DNA from: Hydractinia symbiolongicarpus
Taxonomy: Eukaryota > Cnidaria > Hydrozoa > Anthoathecata > Hydractiniidae
Direction of reading: 5' to 3'
DNA: 64,000 nucleotides
Assembly: GCF_029227915.1 (NCBI RefSeq)
Contig: NC_079880.1
Location: 11,559,501 to 11,623,500 of the forward strand
Below are positions 32,930 to 44,160 of this stretch, one piece after another. The notes beneath the pieces are model-generated. The model was not told where the DNA came from and searched no databases. It saw only the letters and a list, made by a program, of their open reading frames with translations. The translations under genes were made by a program, and so were the position numbers. How positions within the stretch are numbered: the stretch's first letter is position 1; every line of letters starts with the position of its first letter.

Positions 32930-33295
32930 GTTTAATCAATGGATCCATGAAGTTACATAACAAGCAACTGACAGTCCAAACTTGATTTATTGTGCCATGC
33001 AAAACAAGTGGAATTTTATTTCGAATTTGACGGTATTTTTTTATTCGTTGAATGGCATGCTCTAAATGAATACAAACAGCAGCAATCATTTGACATTCGG
33101 TCACTTCCAGATGAGAAATCTGGCTTCTACCACTTAGAAATGCCGGGAAACACCTATTGGTCCAAGTAATTCTGCAATTGTAAAGCCTCTGTCTGCCATA
33201 ACTGAGTCACCGTTTTCCCATAATTCTTTTAGCAAAAGTCCAGATCGTTTCACAATCTCTACATTAGAAATAGAGCCATCACATAACTCGCTAAA
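32930..33295 (-). pseudogene. DDE_4-type transposase fragment (ISL2EU/PIF-like)
   Basis: Reads DGSISNVEIVKRSGLLLKEL, NGDSVMADRGFTIAELLG, then after a one-base frame change PAFLSGRSQISHLEV, HLEHAIQRIKKYRQIRN and VWTVSCLLCNFMDPL. MADRGF holds a catalytic Asp and the HxEHAI block the Glu. Only the C-terminal third remains. Confidence 0.75.
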
Positions 33296-33650
33296 ATGCC
33301 CGCCTTACCTATAAAGCTATCAATGAGCTTGGAGAGAAACTATCAGCAGGGCTTTTTACGATTGACAAATCCTTTTACAAAGGTACTCAGAAACTGGATC
33401 CTTCAACACCTTCTTATCCCACGTGTCCAGTGGCCTTTGCTCATTTACGAAGTTTCAATGTTGTATGTCAATACTCTCGAGCAAAAGGTATCTTCTTTTA
33501 TATGCTGCACCTCCATCGCACTACCAATAATGTTTGGTTATACTCGGCCTGCTCACCATGTCCTTTGCCAATAAAAAGTCTAACGTCCATTTTCAAATTT
33601 GCTAAAATAAGCGGACACTTACTGCTTAGGGAATCAACTCCCTAGTATCA
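33296..33650. other. No recognised gene
   Basis: Two overlapping plus-strand frames (33296-33574, 33430-33645) are open, but I recognise neither. Could be the upstream part of an unknown element. Confidence 0.35.
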
Positions 33651-33654
33651 ACAT

Positions 33655-34060
33655 TAAAGGCAGGAAAGTGGAGTGTAACTGACACAGTTACGACGGCAGA
33701 GGCAGAAATAAAAGTGAGGGCAATGATGGGCTGGCACCAACACGGTAAAGGTGGGTTAGGTCTGTGCCCGAGAGCTGAAATGCCTGCTTCCCGACAATGT
33801 TACTCTTACAGGAAGCTAATAACAAACACTGCAAAGGAAATAGAAGAAGAACAAGTAGGTAGAGTTACGCAACTTCATGTGCAAGGGTACTGGAGTAAAT
33901 GGAATAACTTCATCAAGCACGATCTCTCCTGGAAATCATTGTTGGCAATGTAACCAGACTTAGTGTCATTCTGCTGAAGTACAATCTACGACGTTCTTCC
34001 GTCCACGGGTAATTTAAAGCGTTGGCGGATATGCACTGAATCCTCTTGTTTATGTGGAGA
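33655..34060 (+). pseudogene. USP-LINE copy on the plus strand: RT C-terminus
   Basis: GWHQHGKGGLGLCPRAEMPA, NTAKEIEEEQVGRVTQLHVQ and GYWSKWNNFIKHDLSWKSLL, then in another frame RWRICTESSCLCGDP. These align with the same blocks at 30.8-31.2 kb. The endonuclease is deleted and USP coding starts right after. Confidence 0.65.
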
Positions 34061-34320
34061 CCCCATTCAACATTAATACCCAGCAGGATGTGCCAGAAAT
34101 ACTGCTTCATGACATGGGTGAATTAACAGGCCCTTCGGTTCTCGCAGATAATATCATCACCAACATTATAACCACTACAACGTCATGTAATGCATGCTTC
34201 TTATCAACTAGCATGGAGGAAAGTATGCCTATTGTGGCACTTCCTATCTCAAACAGTGTTGCAGGTTCAATAAATTGTTTTTTTGCAGCCCGAAAATTTG
34301 TCTGGAAATGACAGGTGGCT
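34045..34320 (+). pseudogene. USP-LINE copy on the plus strand: protease middle part
   Basis: FNINTQQDVPEILLH and SCNACFL, then ALPISNSVAGSINCFFAARK align with FNIFAQHDVPEVLKY, CISCH and QSSIDNFFESEK of the longest copy. This second copy supports the RT-then-USP order independently. Confidence 0.7.
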
Positions 34321-34344
34321 TTGCCTTCAGTGCTCTTCTTATCA

Positions 34345-34700
34345 AGACAGTACAAGCGAAACTACACCTGAAAGTCGAACATCATGGAACCAAAGCTACA
34401 TTTCTAGATTTAGAAATTGAAATAATATACAACATTTTCATATATAAACTCTTCGACAAAAGAGATAAATTTCCATTCCATATAGTATGCATGCCAGATC
34501 GGAAAAGCAATACCAATCTTTTCCGAATTTTTACGAATTGGCAGATGCTGCTTGCTAATCGAAGACTTTATTTCCCGAGGTTCCATATTTTTTAATAGAA
34601 TGATCAAACAAGGAGGAAATGAAAACATGATCTCCAAACAAATTATTAAAGTAATGGGTCGCTACAATACGGTTTTCCCTAATTCGATGATGTAATCTTG
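34345..34700 (+). pseudogene. Reverse transcriptase C-terminal fragment, other family
   Basis: GTKATFLDLEIEIIYN, IYKLFDKRDKFPFHIVCMPD, then in another frame SRGSIFFNRMIKQGGNEN and KVMGRYNTVFPN. This block follows the RT catalytic core in a retroelement group common in cnidarians and lancelets. I am unsure whether it is Penelope-like. Confidence 0.5.
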
Positions 34701-34835
34701 ACGTCGAATTTAAAACGAGGCCCGTATGGACATAACAAAAACAACAGCGCAGCGACAGTACGTGATAACTGCATTTTTTAAAGTTGAACTTGTTTACAAG
34801 CCACAACAGGAAAAAAGATATCTGGAGGACGTTCT

Positions 34836-35075
34836 ATGTATTGCTGTGTTCCAGAATGTGGAAGTTCTTTCTACGATAAAAAGAAACAAAACACAAATAT
34901 TGGACTGTTTTCAGTTCCAAATAAAGACACCAAGCACGAACTACACGGAGCTTGGTGCAAAGAAATTTACAAATATAGAGGAAGAGGTGGTGGTGATAAT
35001 TTTCAAATTAATAAGTCCACCAAAGTCTGTGAATTTCATTTCAAACCAGAGGAAATTCCAATGGAAGGGGAATAA
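34836..35075 (+). pseudogene. THAP zinc finger
   Basis: A C2CH DNA-binding domain: CCVPECGS, GLFSVPNKD, the conserved Trp in GAWCKEIYKYRG, and TKVCEFHFKPEEI. All four metal ligands are present. The frame opens at an ATG at 34836 and the finger begins within three residues, so the N-terminus looks genuine. A stop at 35073 is followed, in other frames, by TVPSVFSFK and more acidic residues that may be its continuation. THAP domains occur in P-element-type and related transposases; which element this belonged to is unknown. Confidence 0.75.
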
Positions 35076-35339
35076 AGACATAAAAACCAAGAACAGTTCC
35101 TAGTGTATTTTCATTTAAAACACCACAAATGAAAAAGACAAGAAAATCCCATGTAAGCGTTTGAGATTATTCTCAGCCACTGACAGCGAAAATGAAGATT
35201 TAGTTGATGACCATGATGGCTAAGATATTTTACCAATAGGGGCAGAGGAAAAATATACAAACTGTGAGACACTGAGTTCAGAAAAAATAATAATGGTACA
35301 AAAATTAAATTTACATGTACGTCTTATGCCTTTTCTGGT

Positions 35340-35690
35340 GCCTGCCTTCTGTGCCTCCCATGCCTAGTTTATTCTCTTTGCTGATTCCTGTTTTTTTGTT
35401 TTACCCTTACCTTGCTTAATACCCTTACCCTTCCTATGCCTTTCCTGGAGCCTGTCTAATATGTCCTTTCCTTGCCCCCTTCATACCTGCCTACCCTTAC
35501 CCCTGCCTTGCTGATTCCTGCTCCTGTTTCCTTGACTGCCTTGTTACGCCCTTTGTTTGCAGTGTCCTTTCCCTGGCGAGCCCTTTCCTTGCCGCAGCCT
35601 TACCTTGCCGCAGCCTTACCTTGCTGCAGCCTTACCTTGCCGTGGCCTTACCTTGCCGCAGCCTTACCTTGACTTGCTTAATGCATTTGC
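35340..35690 (+). repeat. Pyrimidine-rich minisatellite
   Basis: CCTTGCC/CCTTACC-rich tract. At 35587-35670 a 16-base unit CTTGCCGCAGCCTTAC repeats about five times with one or two changes each. The open frame across it is a by-product of the repeat. Confidence 0.85.
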
Positions 35691-35821
35691 CTTGGCAACC
35701 TCTCCGCACCACTTTCTATATTGATTTCTAAGTATACCAGTTGTTGCAGGCTCTGCTCTTTAACCATGACTAGATTTGATTTGATCTATTATTTTATATT
35801 TGTTTTTGTTTTTAAAACAAT

Positions 35822-36054
35822 AAGAGAATAGGAGTAACTACATCGCAATGCAGATAAAACTAGTCTTTTAAGACGGAAAGTTTAATTAAAAAAGTTTCTC
35901 TCCAAAGAATAAGAAGCTGCTGGAGAACTTCTGCATTCTCCCCTTTACAGGGATAATCGGAAAGTTAATGGATTTCGACTGCACTGAAACAAACACCTAT
36001 GAATGTGGAAACACGAGGATTGGTGAAATTCACTCATGCTTGGGATCTGGTGCG
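35822..36054 (-). repeat. Interspersed R2-like repeat, copy 2
   Basis: Matches the 20051-20315 copy from GAGAATAGGAGTAACTACAT to GCTTGGGATCTGG, but lacks the GGCAGGGGATGC end. After it, short words such as AAATCGTATCGT recur as they do near 20540, so the two copies share a larger parent. Confidence 0.75.
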
Positions 36055-36626
36055 GTTGTGACAAAGAATAAAAAGCAGCAAACCTGGAAACAGAAAAGCT
36101 CTCTGACCTTAGACATGAACACTTGAGAAATCGTATCGTAATGCTTGGGCTGACCAAGAAACCGCCCCTTAGAAAGGTAGACTTGGAACCCAGCGGCGGC
36201 AACCCAGAAAACCATCAAAAAAACAAACGCAAATGAGTTATGGTTGAATGATGTGAAGAAATAAAATGACTGTAACAGCGAATGGGAATTAACATTATTG
36301 CGACCTGCATGAACAAGCAAAATTGTGCATGTTAGGGGAAGATTCTTATGAAAAATACCATAGATTGCACCAGTTCTTCGATGAGAATAAATTCGCTATA
36401 TTGATGCACAGGATTTTAGATTTTTTTAAAAAAAGTTGCATTCACAAATTCCGACATGGACAAAATTTCTAGAAAACTGTTCCCAACGCATATACAGATT
36501 TTATGAAATGTTAACATAGCCTTGTCGAAAATAGATTTAAGGGCACGAAACCTAAGAGTTTTGAGCTACTCGTTATGATTCAGGGCACAAAGTAGGTTTT
36601 GCTACACGAATATGTCCATCTTTTTA
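36055..36626. other. No recognised gene
   Basis: Nothing identified apart from the possible continuation of the repeat above. Ends at TTA (36624-36626), the left target duplication of the Harbinger element. Confidence 0.4.
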
Positions 36627-37308
36627 AGGTGGGTTTCCACTTATCCGTTTGGTAGACACGGGAACGGGAATGGGAACGGGACAGACGGGAAAAATCATTT
36701 CCATTAAATGGGAACGGGAACAGGACAAGCGGAAAAAAAACAGCTTTAAACGCGCCAAAAGTCAAAATGTAAACAAATATGGTATAGTATAGTGTATCCT
36801 GACAATAATTTCAGGTTACAACAACCTCTAGGGTCAGCTCATAATAAATAAATAGATAAAAAAAAACCTGGACAAGAATGGAAGCTCGGTAAAGAACATG
36901 GATAAGATTTAAATAAACCTTATAGCAGCTACCTAAAAGCAATTGAACAAGGAGGCTTCTCAGTCAATTTGAGTAAATACATTTACACTGCGATTTCGAA
37001 TACATCTGTGTACCAGGCATGAAATACTATGATTTTAAATTTTTAATACTTTTTAAAATGTAATTGGTAAAATATTTAACTTTGCTTTAGATTATAAATA
37101 AAATTTGAAAAAAAGGCAATTAAAAAAATAATAATAATAATGATCGCAAAACAATCAAACAAACAAGAAAAGAGTATGATAATAATGATAATATTAGTGA
37201 GGTTAATCTCAAAAAAAAAAAAAAAAATTGTTCAAACACCCCATTCACAAAGACACTCCTCCCTATCTAATATATGAAATTAGTAATATCCAGATCATAA
37301 TAATATAA

Positions 37309-38181
37309 TTAATCTTTATCAGACCATAATTTGTCTAGCTTCATTTTAAATTGATTCACTGTGTTACATGACACTGTGTCCTCAGGTAAAGAATTCCATA
37401 AAGTCACTACACGATTCGTGAATGAGAACTTTCGCAAATCCAAGTTACAGCTTCTTTTAAAAAGTGCTTTATCGTGTCCTCTGGTGTTAGACAATTTTGG
37501 CAATAACAAGTTCTCAGTAACAGCTTCGTCATAAACATTATTAGTTATCTTGAATGTCTCAATCATATCTGCTCGATATCTTCTGTAGAATAATGAAGGA
37601 AGTTTCAGTAACCTGAGCCTTTCATCATATGTTAAATCCTTCATACCTGGGAGCATTTTCGTAGCTCTACGTTGTACGTTTTCCACAATCAACATGTCCT
37701 TTTTCAAGAATGTACACCATACTGTGTTAGCATACTCAATATGTGGTCTGACAAGGGATGTGAACAACAAGACAAAGTTTTCATTATCCATATAGTCAAA
37801 TGTCCTTCGAATCAAGCCCATAATCTGATTTGCTTTTTTAACCTTTAATGAAATGTGGTTTGAAAATGTTAGATGGTTATCTATTAATACACCAAGATCT
37901 TCTTCACAACTTGTATTTCTAAGGGCGGAACCATTCATAACGTAATTGCATGGACTTGATAGTCTATTTTTTGTAGTTATTCTCATTGCAACACATTTAT
38001 CTGGATTAAATTTCAACAGGGTATTATTAGACCACTGCACTATACTATTTAGATCTTCTTGTAGTTTGCGAGAGTCCTTACTCGAAAATATTTCACGAAA
38101 TAATTTATTATCATCAGCAAATAAGAATATATCCGAGTATTGAACTTCCTGTATTATGGTATTGATGTAAATCACAAACAA
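37309..38181 (-). pseudogene. LINE reverse transcriptase, C-terminal half
   Basis: Open for 290 codons. FLFADDNKLF holds the catalytic FADD box. Then WSNNTLLKFNPDKCVAMRI, DLGVLIDNHLTFSNHISLKV, ANQIMGLIRRTF, VRPHIEYANTVW, ENVQRRATKMLPGMKDLTYD and FTNRVVTLWNSLPEDTV follow, the standard order in CR1/jockey-group LINEs. The stop after WSDKD at 37309 is likely natural. A frame break separates it from the N-terminal half near 38190-38320. Confidence 0.85.
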
Positions 38182-38321
38182 AATTGACTAACAACTAAAC
38201 TAACACAGATCCCTGTGGAACCCCACTAATCACTTTAGCCTAGTCTGACTCTTCACCATTTATCACCACGCGTTGGAATCGGTTTGATAGAAAGTCCTTG
38301 ACCCACGATATAATGGAACAA

Positions 38322-39060
38322 TCAATCGACTTGATAAAACTGAAGTATTGCTATCAACCTATTGTGTGGTACTTTATCAAAGGCTTTCATAAAATCACAA
38401 TAAATTACATCTACTGCTCCCCCTCTATCAAGAATCTCAGTCCACTTATCCAAAACTTTGATTAGCTGTAGTACTGTGGATCTTCCAGATATAAACTCAT
38501 ATTGCTTATTAGACAACAAACCATTATCTACCAAAAATTTCACGAGTGCATCTTTAATAAATGATTCAAGGATTTTACATAAAATTGATGTTAAACTTAC
38601 AGGACGGTAGTTTGTTGGTAAGTTCTTGTCTCCTTTTTTGAATATAGCACTAATATTAGCATACTTCCAATTCTCAGGTACAGTTGCAGATCTCAAGGAA
38701 TTGTTAAAAATTTCAGTTATTGCTGGCGTTAATACATCTGCAAGCTCTTTCAATACACGTGGATGCATATTGTCGGGTCCAGGGGACTTAGAAATATTGA
38801 GGTTACATAACTTGTCATACACCATTTTTTCTGTTATGGTAATACTAAGACTATTCACAATGTTTGGTTTATTCTTTGGCGTCCAAGTCCCTGGTGGTTC
38901 TGATGTAAATACACTTGCAAAGAATTCTGATAAAGTGTCGGCTTTTTCTTTACTTGACTCAGCTAATTTAACATCAGTTCTTTTTAAACTGGGTATTTCT
39001 GATTTAGATTTGCGCTTGTTGTTAACATATTTCCAGAACTGTTTTTTTCCTTATTTCATT
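38322..39060 (-). pseudogene. LINE reverse transcriptase, N-terminal half
   Basis: SEFFASVFTSEPPGTWTPKN, LCNLNISKSPGPDNMHPRVL, ENWKYANISAIFKKGDKN, TNYRPVSLTSILCKILES, then CDFMKAFDKVPHNRLI with the motif A aspartates. Reads through from about 39060 without a stop to 38322, where the frame is lost at FYQVD. Confidence 0.85.
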
Positions 39061-39365
39061 TACTTCACATTTAAAAACCACTTCTACCACGAAATGGTCA
39101 CTTTTGCCGAGAGGAGAAAACGTGTTACAAGTTTCTATAAAATCATCGTCATTTGTAATAACAAGATCAAGTATTGATGGGTTATTATTTCCTCTCCCTC
39201 TGGTGGGTTTTGTAATCAACTGATTGAAGTAGCAGTCTCTTAGACATTTAATAAAATTCAAGCTCTTTTCATTACCATGGGCCGTCCAATTATCCCAGTC
39301 AATTTTTGGATAATGAAAATCACCATTTACTAATATGTGACTGTATCTACGAGCAGACGAAGCTC
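39022..39365 (-). pseudogene. LINE endonuclease C-terminal part
   Basis: SHILVNGDFHYPKIDW (the GDFN-like motif with His for Asn), then NQLITKPTRGRGNNNPSILD, DLVITNDDDFIE and GKSDHFVVEV (SDH catalytic pair). Coding is continuous across the TTAA site at 39366-39369 with the segment beyond piggyBac (codons for LLIKAAN...KINELL at about 42190-42262). Removing piggyBac plus one TTAA restores ...NELLRASSAR... in frame. Confidence 0.8.
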
Positions 39366-39383
39366 TTAACACGTTGACTGCCA

Positions 39384-39530
39384 ACTACGAGTATACTCGT
39401 AGTACGCGGGCGTCACTTATTTGCCAAATACGAGTATACTCGTAATAAGCGGGCGTCACTTATTTGCCAACTACGAGTATACTCGTAGTAAGCGGGCGTC
39501 ATTTATTTGCCAACTACGAGTATACTCGTA
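39384..39530. repeat. Left palindrome array of piggyBac
   Basis: ACTACGAGTATACTCGTAGT, a perfect 20-bp palindrome, or its 16-18-bp core, at 39384, 39429, 39470 and 39513. The unit is 43 bases long and includes AAGCGGGCGTCACTTATTTG. It begins 14 bases from the element end and is a likely transposase- or host-factor-binding array. Confidence 0.9.
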
Positions 39531-39765
39531 CTTTTAGCATATGATTTCAAATTAATATTGAAACTGATTGGCTTATTCTAGTCACGTGAATCTTATTTTT
39601 CTAATTAAAGGAAAGGTTTGTTTTTAAATGTTGACCATGTGTTTACTTTAAAAACCTGGGGTTTCCTTCTTTTTGGTGATTGATTTTGGACTTTGCGGGA
39701 AAATATAGCTATAATCTAGACGAATGAATATCCATATCTTTCCACTAAAATGACATATAAACTAA

Positions 39766-41522
39766 TTATTTTACATGATATGTTTTGAAACATTCTCCTA
39801 CACATAATGGTGGCCGGTTTTCACAACCAACACATTGATATCGTGTTTCCTTTCGTTTTATTTTGGAACACACTCTACATGGTTTTGTTGGCAATTTCTT
39901 CTTTTCGTTTGGTGGTATGGCGACTAAGTAATGGAAATCGTTGGTGTTGTTGTTTTGTACTGGTGGGTTATCGTTTAACCGTTCTCCAATTAGATCGGTA
40001 ATGATCATTTCCCTGAACTTTAACATCGAGATTGATTTCTTTGTTCCATATGTTGAATTGAGACAAAATGCGTTGAAAACAAAAATATCAATCATATGCA
40101 ATGCAACCTTCTTATACCACCGAGTTGTTTTCCTGAGGCAGTCGTAATATGATACCATTTGGTCAGCCTGATCGATACCTGACATGTTTTGATTGTAGTC
40201 ACGGATGATGTTGGGTTTCAACTTTTTCTCGCCTCTCCGGTTTGATACTTCGAGCATTTCCAGAGCATGCATATTGCTAATCACCAACACGTCTCGTTTG
40301 TCTTTCCACTTCGCAACGGTGACAACTTCTCTGCTCCTACTAATGCTCTCTCCCTTTTTCAACTTTGCTTTAGTAACTTCTTTTGGGTTCGACTTTCGAT
40401 TGCTTCGCAATGTCCCACATATGTAGGTGCTTTCACCAAGCAGGTGTTTGGCTAACTCAAAAGAATTGTAGAAATTATCAGTGAAAAGATGATAACCTTT
40501 TCCGAGAAAGTTTCCCATCAATTCCAAAACAATGGCCCCTGTTTGACCTAACGAGGGTCGGGTGTCGGTTCACCAGAGTAAATTTTAACATTCAAAACAA
40601 TGCCGTCAGACTTGCAAAGCTCATAAAATTTAACGCCGTATTTGTGTCGTTTGTTTTTTATATATTGCCTGAATATGAGGCGTCCTCTCCAAAGCATCAT
40701 TGATTCGTCAATCGAAAAATTCTTGTCGGGTGTGTAAATGTTAGCCATTGTCCCGTTCAATTGATCAATCAGTAGTTGAATTTTATTCAAGCGTCCACCA
40801 ACTGTTGTTTCATTATCAACAAAGTGCCAAAACCTTAACATTAACTGAAACTTATTTCGAGACATTACCTTAGAAAACACTGGGAACTTGTAAAGTTTAT
40901 TTTTGGACCAGTAATGCTCAAAGGATGGCAATTTGACACTTCCCATATGAAGGAGAGTCCCAAGGAATAGTCTCATCTCTTCTGCATTTATTGGTTTCCA
41001 ATCTTTCAATCAAGAGCTCCTTTTAAGTGGACGCTGTTTCTCGATTTCCTGCTCTGCATAACGATTAGTTTCAACTACCATCACATTAATCAACTCTTCT
41101 GTGACGAAAAGATTAAAGAAATCCACAGGCTCTTTGTTTTCCATGTCTATTTTCAAACCAGGCTCTTCATTAAAATCAAATACTTTAACAATGTTTGGTT
41201 CGTCTTTCCATGGATTTTCTTTCGTATCAGAGTTTTCAGCTTGATCATTTGCAGGTATACTTTCTGGACGAGCAATTGGTTGGGCATGATCGTTAGTTGG
41301 TCTGGGAGCAAGTGCCCCTCTAAAGGCAAGTCCCCCTCTGGTTCTAACTCGTTTTCGGGGTCTTTCAGGACTATTGGGTACCACAGGAATTTGTTCTTGT
41401 TCGGAATCTGATTCTATCTCTGATTCGCTTGAAGACGAAGTAGAAGAATCAGTATATAGAGAATCTGAATCTCCTAATTCAGGAACCTCATCTTCACTAT
41501 CAACTCGAACTTCTAAGATCAT
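39766..41522 (-). pseudogene. piggyBac transposase
   Basis: Cut-and-paste transposase. N-terminus (ATG at 41522) is acidic and Ser-rich, with a basic PRKRVRTRGG stretch. Core blocks follow: KDWKPINAEEMRLFLGTLLH, KNFSIDESMMLWRGRL (Asp 1), GYHLFTDNFYNS (Asp 2), NMSGIDQADQMVSYYD (Asp 3). The C-terminal finger contains CRVCSKIKRK, CVGCENRPPLC and CFKTYH. All three catalytic Asp are kept. Lesions: in-frame TGA at 41010-41012 (RSS-stop-LKDW) and a frameshift at about 40548 (after GEPTPDP). About 580 residues in the ancestor, a normal length. Confidence 0.9.
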
Positions 41523-41900
41523 TTGTGCTACTTCAGCGGAAGTATATCGTTGATGTGCTATGATGATAGAAAAAAAATTATGTGAACTTAAATTAACGTT
41601 AATCTAAAAGGCCAAGCTTGGGAAATAATCAACAAAAATAGCACAAGGGTAATTGATAACAGTAGGAAACGATAAACCAAGAAATGCACTCACATGCTTA
41701 GTAAAAAAAAACTATAAAAGAACGTAAAATCCTCACCTTTTTTACTCATTCTACCAAGTGCAAGCCAAATAAAAATGAAGCTATTTTTGTTCCGACAGCT
41801 TTAAATTATCAAAAAACACTCTAAAATAGACTGCAATGCAAGAGTTTCCTTTAAAATTGTTCGAAAATGCTGCAATATGTCAGCTTCTTTGAAATCAGTT

Positions 41901-41977
41901 ACTACGAGTATACTCGTAGTTCGGCACTGGAGAAAAAAATTCTTTCTGCAATGCCGAACTACGAGTATACTCGTAGT
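41901..41977. repeat. Right palindrome pair of piggyBac
   Basis: The same 20-bp palindrome at 41901-41920 and 41958-41977. The inner flanks TTCGGCA and TGCCGAA extend the outer symmetry, giving 26-base perfect inverted arms separated by 25 bases. It lies about 210 bases from the right end, farther than the left array. Confidence 0.9.
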
Positions 41978-42409
41978 GGGTTTTTTTAAACCATGACCTT
42001 CAGTTTGAAATATGCTCAAAGAATATGTATGATAACCTTAGTAACAAAATAGGTAGTTTTGAGATATAGCTTTGGCAAATAGCATGGATACGCTAAAAAT
42101 AGCACCGGCAGTGAATTGACGCCACTGCTTTTTTGCCTCGGCAAATAATGAACGCCCGGTAAATACGGCCGCGGCAGCGAACGTGTTAACAACTCATTGA
42201 TTTTAAGGGTATTATCTGCAGTGCTATTGGCAGCCTTTATCAGTAAACTCAGCAGAAGAACTTCGTTATTATTATTATTCTGTCCTTTGAAATGCAAAAT
42301 AAGTGTGAAGTATAGAAAAAGAATGTAAGTTAGACAACTATTCATGGAAAGGCAAACAAAAGGAGCATTCAATTTGATTATTAAAGGTATGGTACTGTAT
42401 GATCCAGAG

Positions 42410-42860
42410 TATTTTTCAAGTACTTTCGAACGACTCCTACTAAGTATGAAGATTTTCTGAAACTTATTGCCGCAGCTATAACGAAATGTTCTATCAAACT
42501 TGAAGCAATTGGACCTAGTGAAAGGTTAACTGTGACACTTTAATATATCTTTGAGGGTATTTCTCAGAGAGATCCAACCGGTATGTTTCGCATAAGTCCA
42601 ACAGCGATAGGTAGAATCATTACCGAAACAAGCTCTGCTCTTTGGAACATGTTAGCTGAAAAGTATATTTCTCATCCGCAGAGTGAAGCTGAATGGAGAG
42701 AAGTTGCAAATGAGTTTGAAAGAAAATGGAATTTTGCTAACTGTTTTGGAGCTGTAGATGGGAAACATATTGTAATACCAGCTAGATCAGGCTCATTTTT
42801 CTTTGACTACAAAAAGTTTCATTCTATTGTTTTAATAGATCATTTTGGAGATTATGCGCC
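42410..42860 (+). pseudogene. Harbinger transposase nuclease, N-terminal part
   Basis: After short out-of-frame pieces (KYEDFLKLIAAAITKCSIKL, AIGPSERLTVTL) a clean frame reads ISQRDPTGMFRISPTAIGRI, WREVANEFERKWNFANCFGA and AVDGKHIVIPARSGSFFFDY then KKFHSIVL. GAVDGKH carries the first catalytic Asp of the DDE_Tnp_4 fold. From about 42840 the sequence changes to an unrelated inverted-repeat segment, so the C-terminal half is lost. Confidence 0.8.
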
Positions 42861-42905
42861 ATTATGTATTTTCGAAGCCCGGTGGTGCAAGTTGAACTTT
42901 GGACT
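42835..42905 (+). repeat. Inverted repeat partner inside Harbinger
   Basis: About 65 bases around GATTATGCGCCATTATG and ATTTTCGAAGCCCGGTGGTG match the complement of 44281-44345 with a few changes. The two copies lie 1.4 kb apart in opposite orientation. Confidence 0.75.
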
Positions 42906-43080
42906 TCACGTTTTGTTCAGTCTTTTTCCTAACGGACATGCTTGCGGCAGGACAGATTTGCTTTTTGTTATCTGTTTCTATGTTTGTGATACTAATTTTA
43001 TGATATATATTTTGAAAGATGCTTTTATTATGCACTTATTTGTACTTTTAATTTCTTTTTGTACAATAAAGGCAACTTAG

Positions 43081-44160
43081 TATATCCTAAAAAATGCTTG
43101 ATTAAAGGTAATTTCATTTTATATTTAGATATTTAAAATTGTGTATTATAAAGATATTGGCATTGGATTTTAAACTTGGATTTTTAGAGAGAAATTTTTG
43201 ATTTTGGAAATTCTTTACTGGATTTGGACTTGAACTTTGTTTTTGGATTTGTAAAGAAATGTTTGGGTTGTAATATTTGTGAAGATCTAGAGAGTTATAA
43301 TCCATTGTCAAAATACTTGTCAAAACTCTACAATGTTATCTATTCCTAAAGTGAAACTTAAGCTCGCAATATAATCTGCCTTCTTCTTTATAATGGGTGT
43401 AAAAATTTTCAATACACTGCCCATAGAGATACGGTGAACAGGTTCAGTAGCAAAATTTTAGGAATAAAGTCGGTAGTCATTTTTAATTGCAAATAATTTT
43501 ATTATTTTGATATTTTTATAATTTTGTTTTTCGATGATAATTACACTAATCGTATATTTGTCCCTTGATTTGTCTACCTAAACACTCCTCTCTGAAGTCT
43601 TTCAAGAGTGGTATTAGAAAGAATACCTGTCTCTCTTCCCTGCTTTTGCTATTGCCCTATAATTTTTTTGTACGCTTCCCTTATTGTTCTATGTTATTTG
43701 CTTCAGTCACAATGTATATTTTACATGATTTTTTGTTATATATATGTATGTCTTTATCGGTTTCTTTATCAGGACACGCAATTATAGCAGTAATTTATTA
43801 CTAAAGTGTAAATCTTTATAATGAATAAATAAATTACTCTTTGAAGCTCGTTTGAATTATTGGCATAATAAGTTCCAAAGCAGAAAAAGCCCTGGCGATT
43901 AACTCAACTATTACTCAGTCTACAAGCAGCCTCACAATAAGTTTAAAAAATCCTTACACGTTGTAAGAGCTGACAAGAAGTCAGTCAGCTGCCTCGCACT
44001 AAGTTCTAAAAAATCCTTATACGTTGTAACCGGCATAATTCGATCGTAAAAATATGTTTAAAGTTGATTAAACATATCACTTCAGCGTTAAAATAATAAT
44101 AAAAGACACTCGGTATCCATTTCTAATTAATTAATAGATCAAATCAATACGCTAAAATAA
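43081..44160. other. No recognised gene; short duplication
   Basis: Interior of the Harbinger element. Near-identical blocks at about 43928-43976 and 43990-44032 share TAAAAAATCCTTA(C/T)ACGTTGTAA. Nothing else found. Confidence 0.4.

Larger units (their letters stand above)
39370..42185 (-). mobile_element. piggyBac element
   Basis: 2816 bases between TTAA at 39366-39369 and TTAA at 42186-42189. Inverted ends CACGTTGACTGCC and, on the other side, CACGTTCGCTGCC; about 30 bases further in both sides have CGGGCGTCACTTATTTGCC or a close variant. Palindromic 20-bp words form arrays near both ends. The transposase on the minus strand is broken by one stop and one frameshift, so the element is dead but young enough that its borders are crisp. 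Confidence 0.9.
37250..42290 (-). mobile_element. CR1-like LINE, split by piggyBac
   Basis: Reading right to left: endonuclease start (42262-42190), piggyBac insertion, endonuclease end, RT, then a C-terminal domain ending at 37309. The left (3') end lies in a run of A/T and TAATAATG-like words around 37130-37300; the right end is 5' truncated near 42265-42290 at a TTATTATTATT tract. Exact borders are not certain. Confidence 0.75.

Noticed and set aside
35472-35672. Pro/Ala/Leu-rich protein
   Set aside because: Only the translation of a 16-bp minisatellite; no other coding signs.
38626-39177. 183-codon plus-strand gene
   Set aside because: Antisense shadow of the LINE reverse transcriptase and endonuclease.
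41810-42372. Minus-strand genes at 41801-42019 and 42016-42372
   Set aside because: They run through the piggyBac end palindromes and terminal repeat; only the LINE endonuclease codons at 42190-42262 are real.
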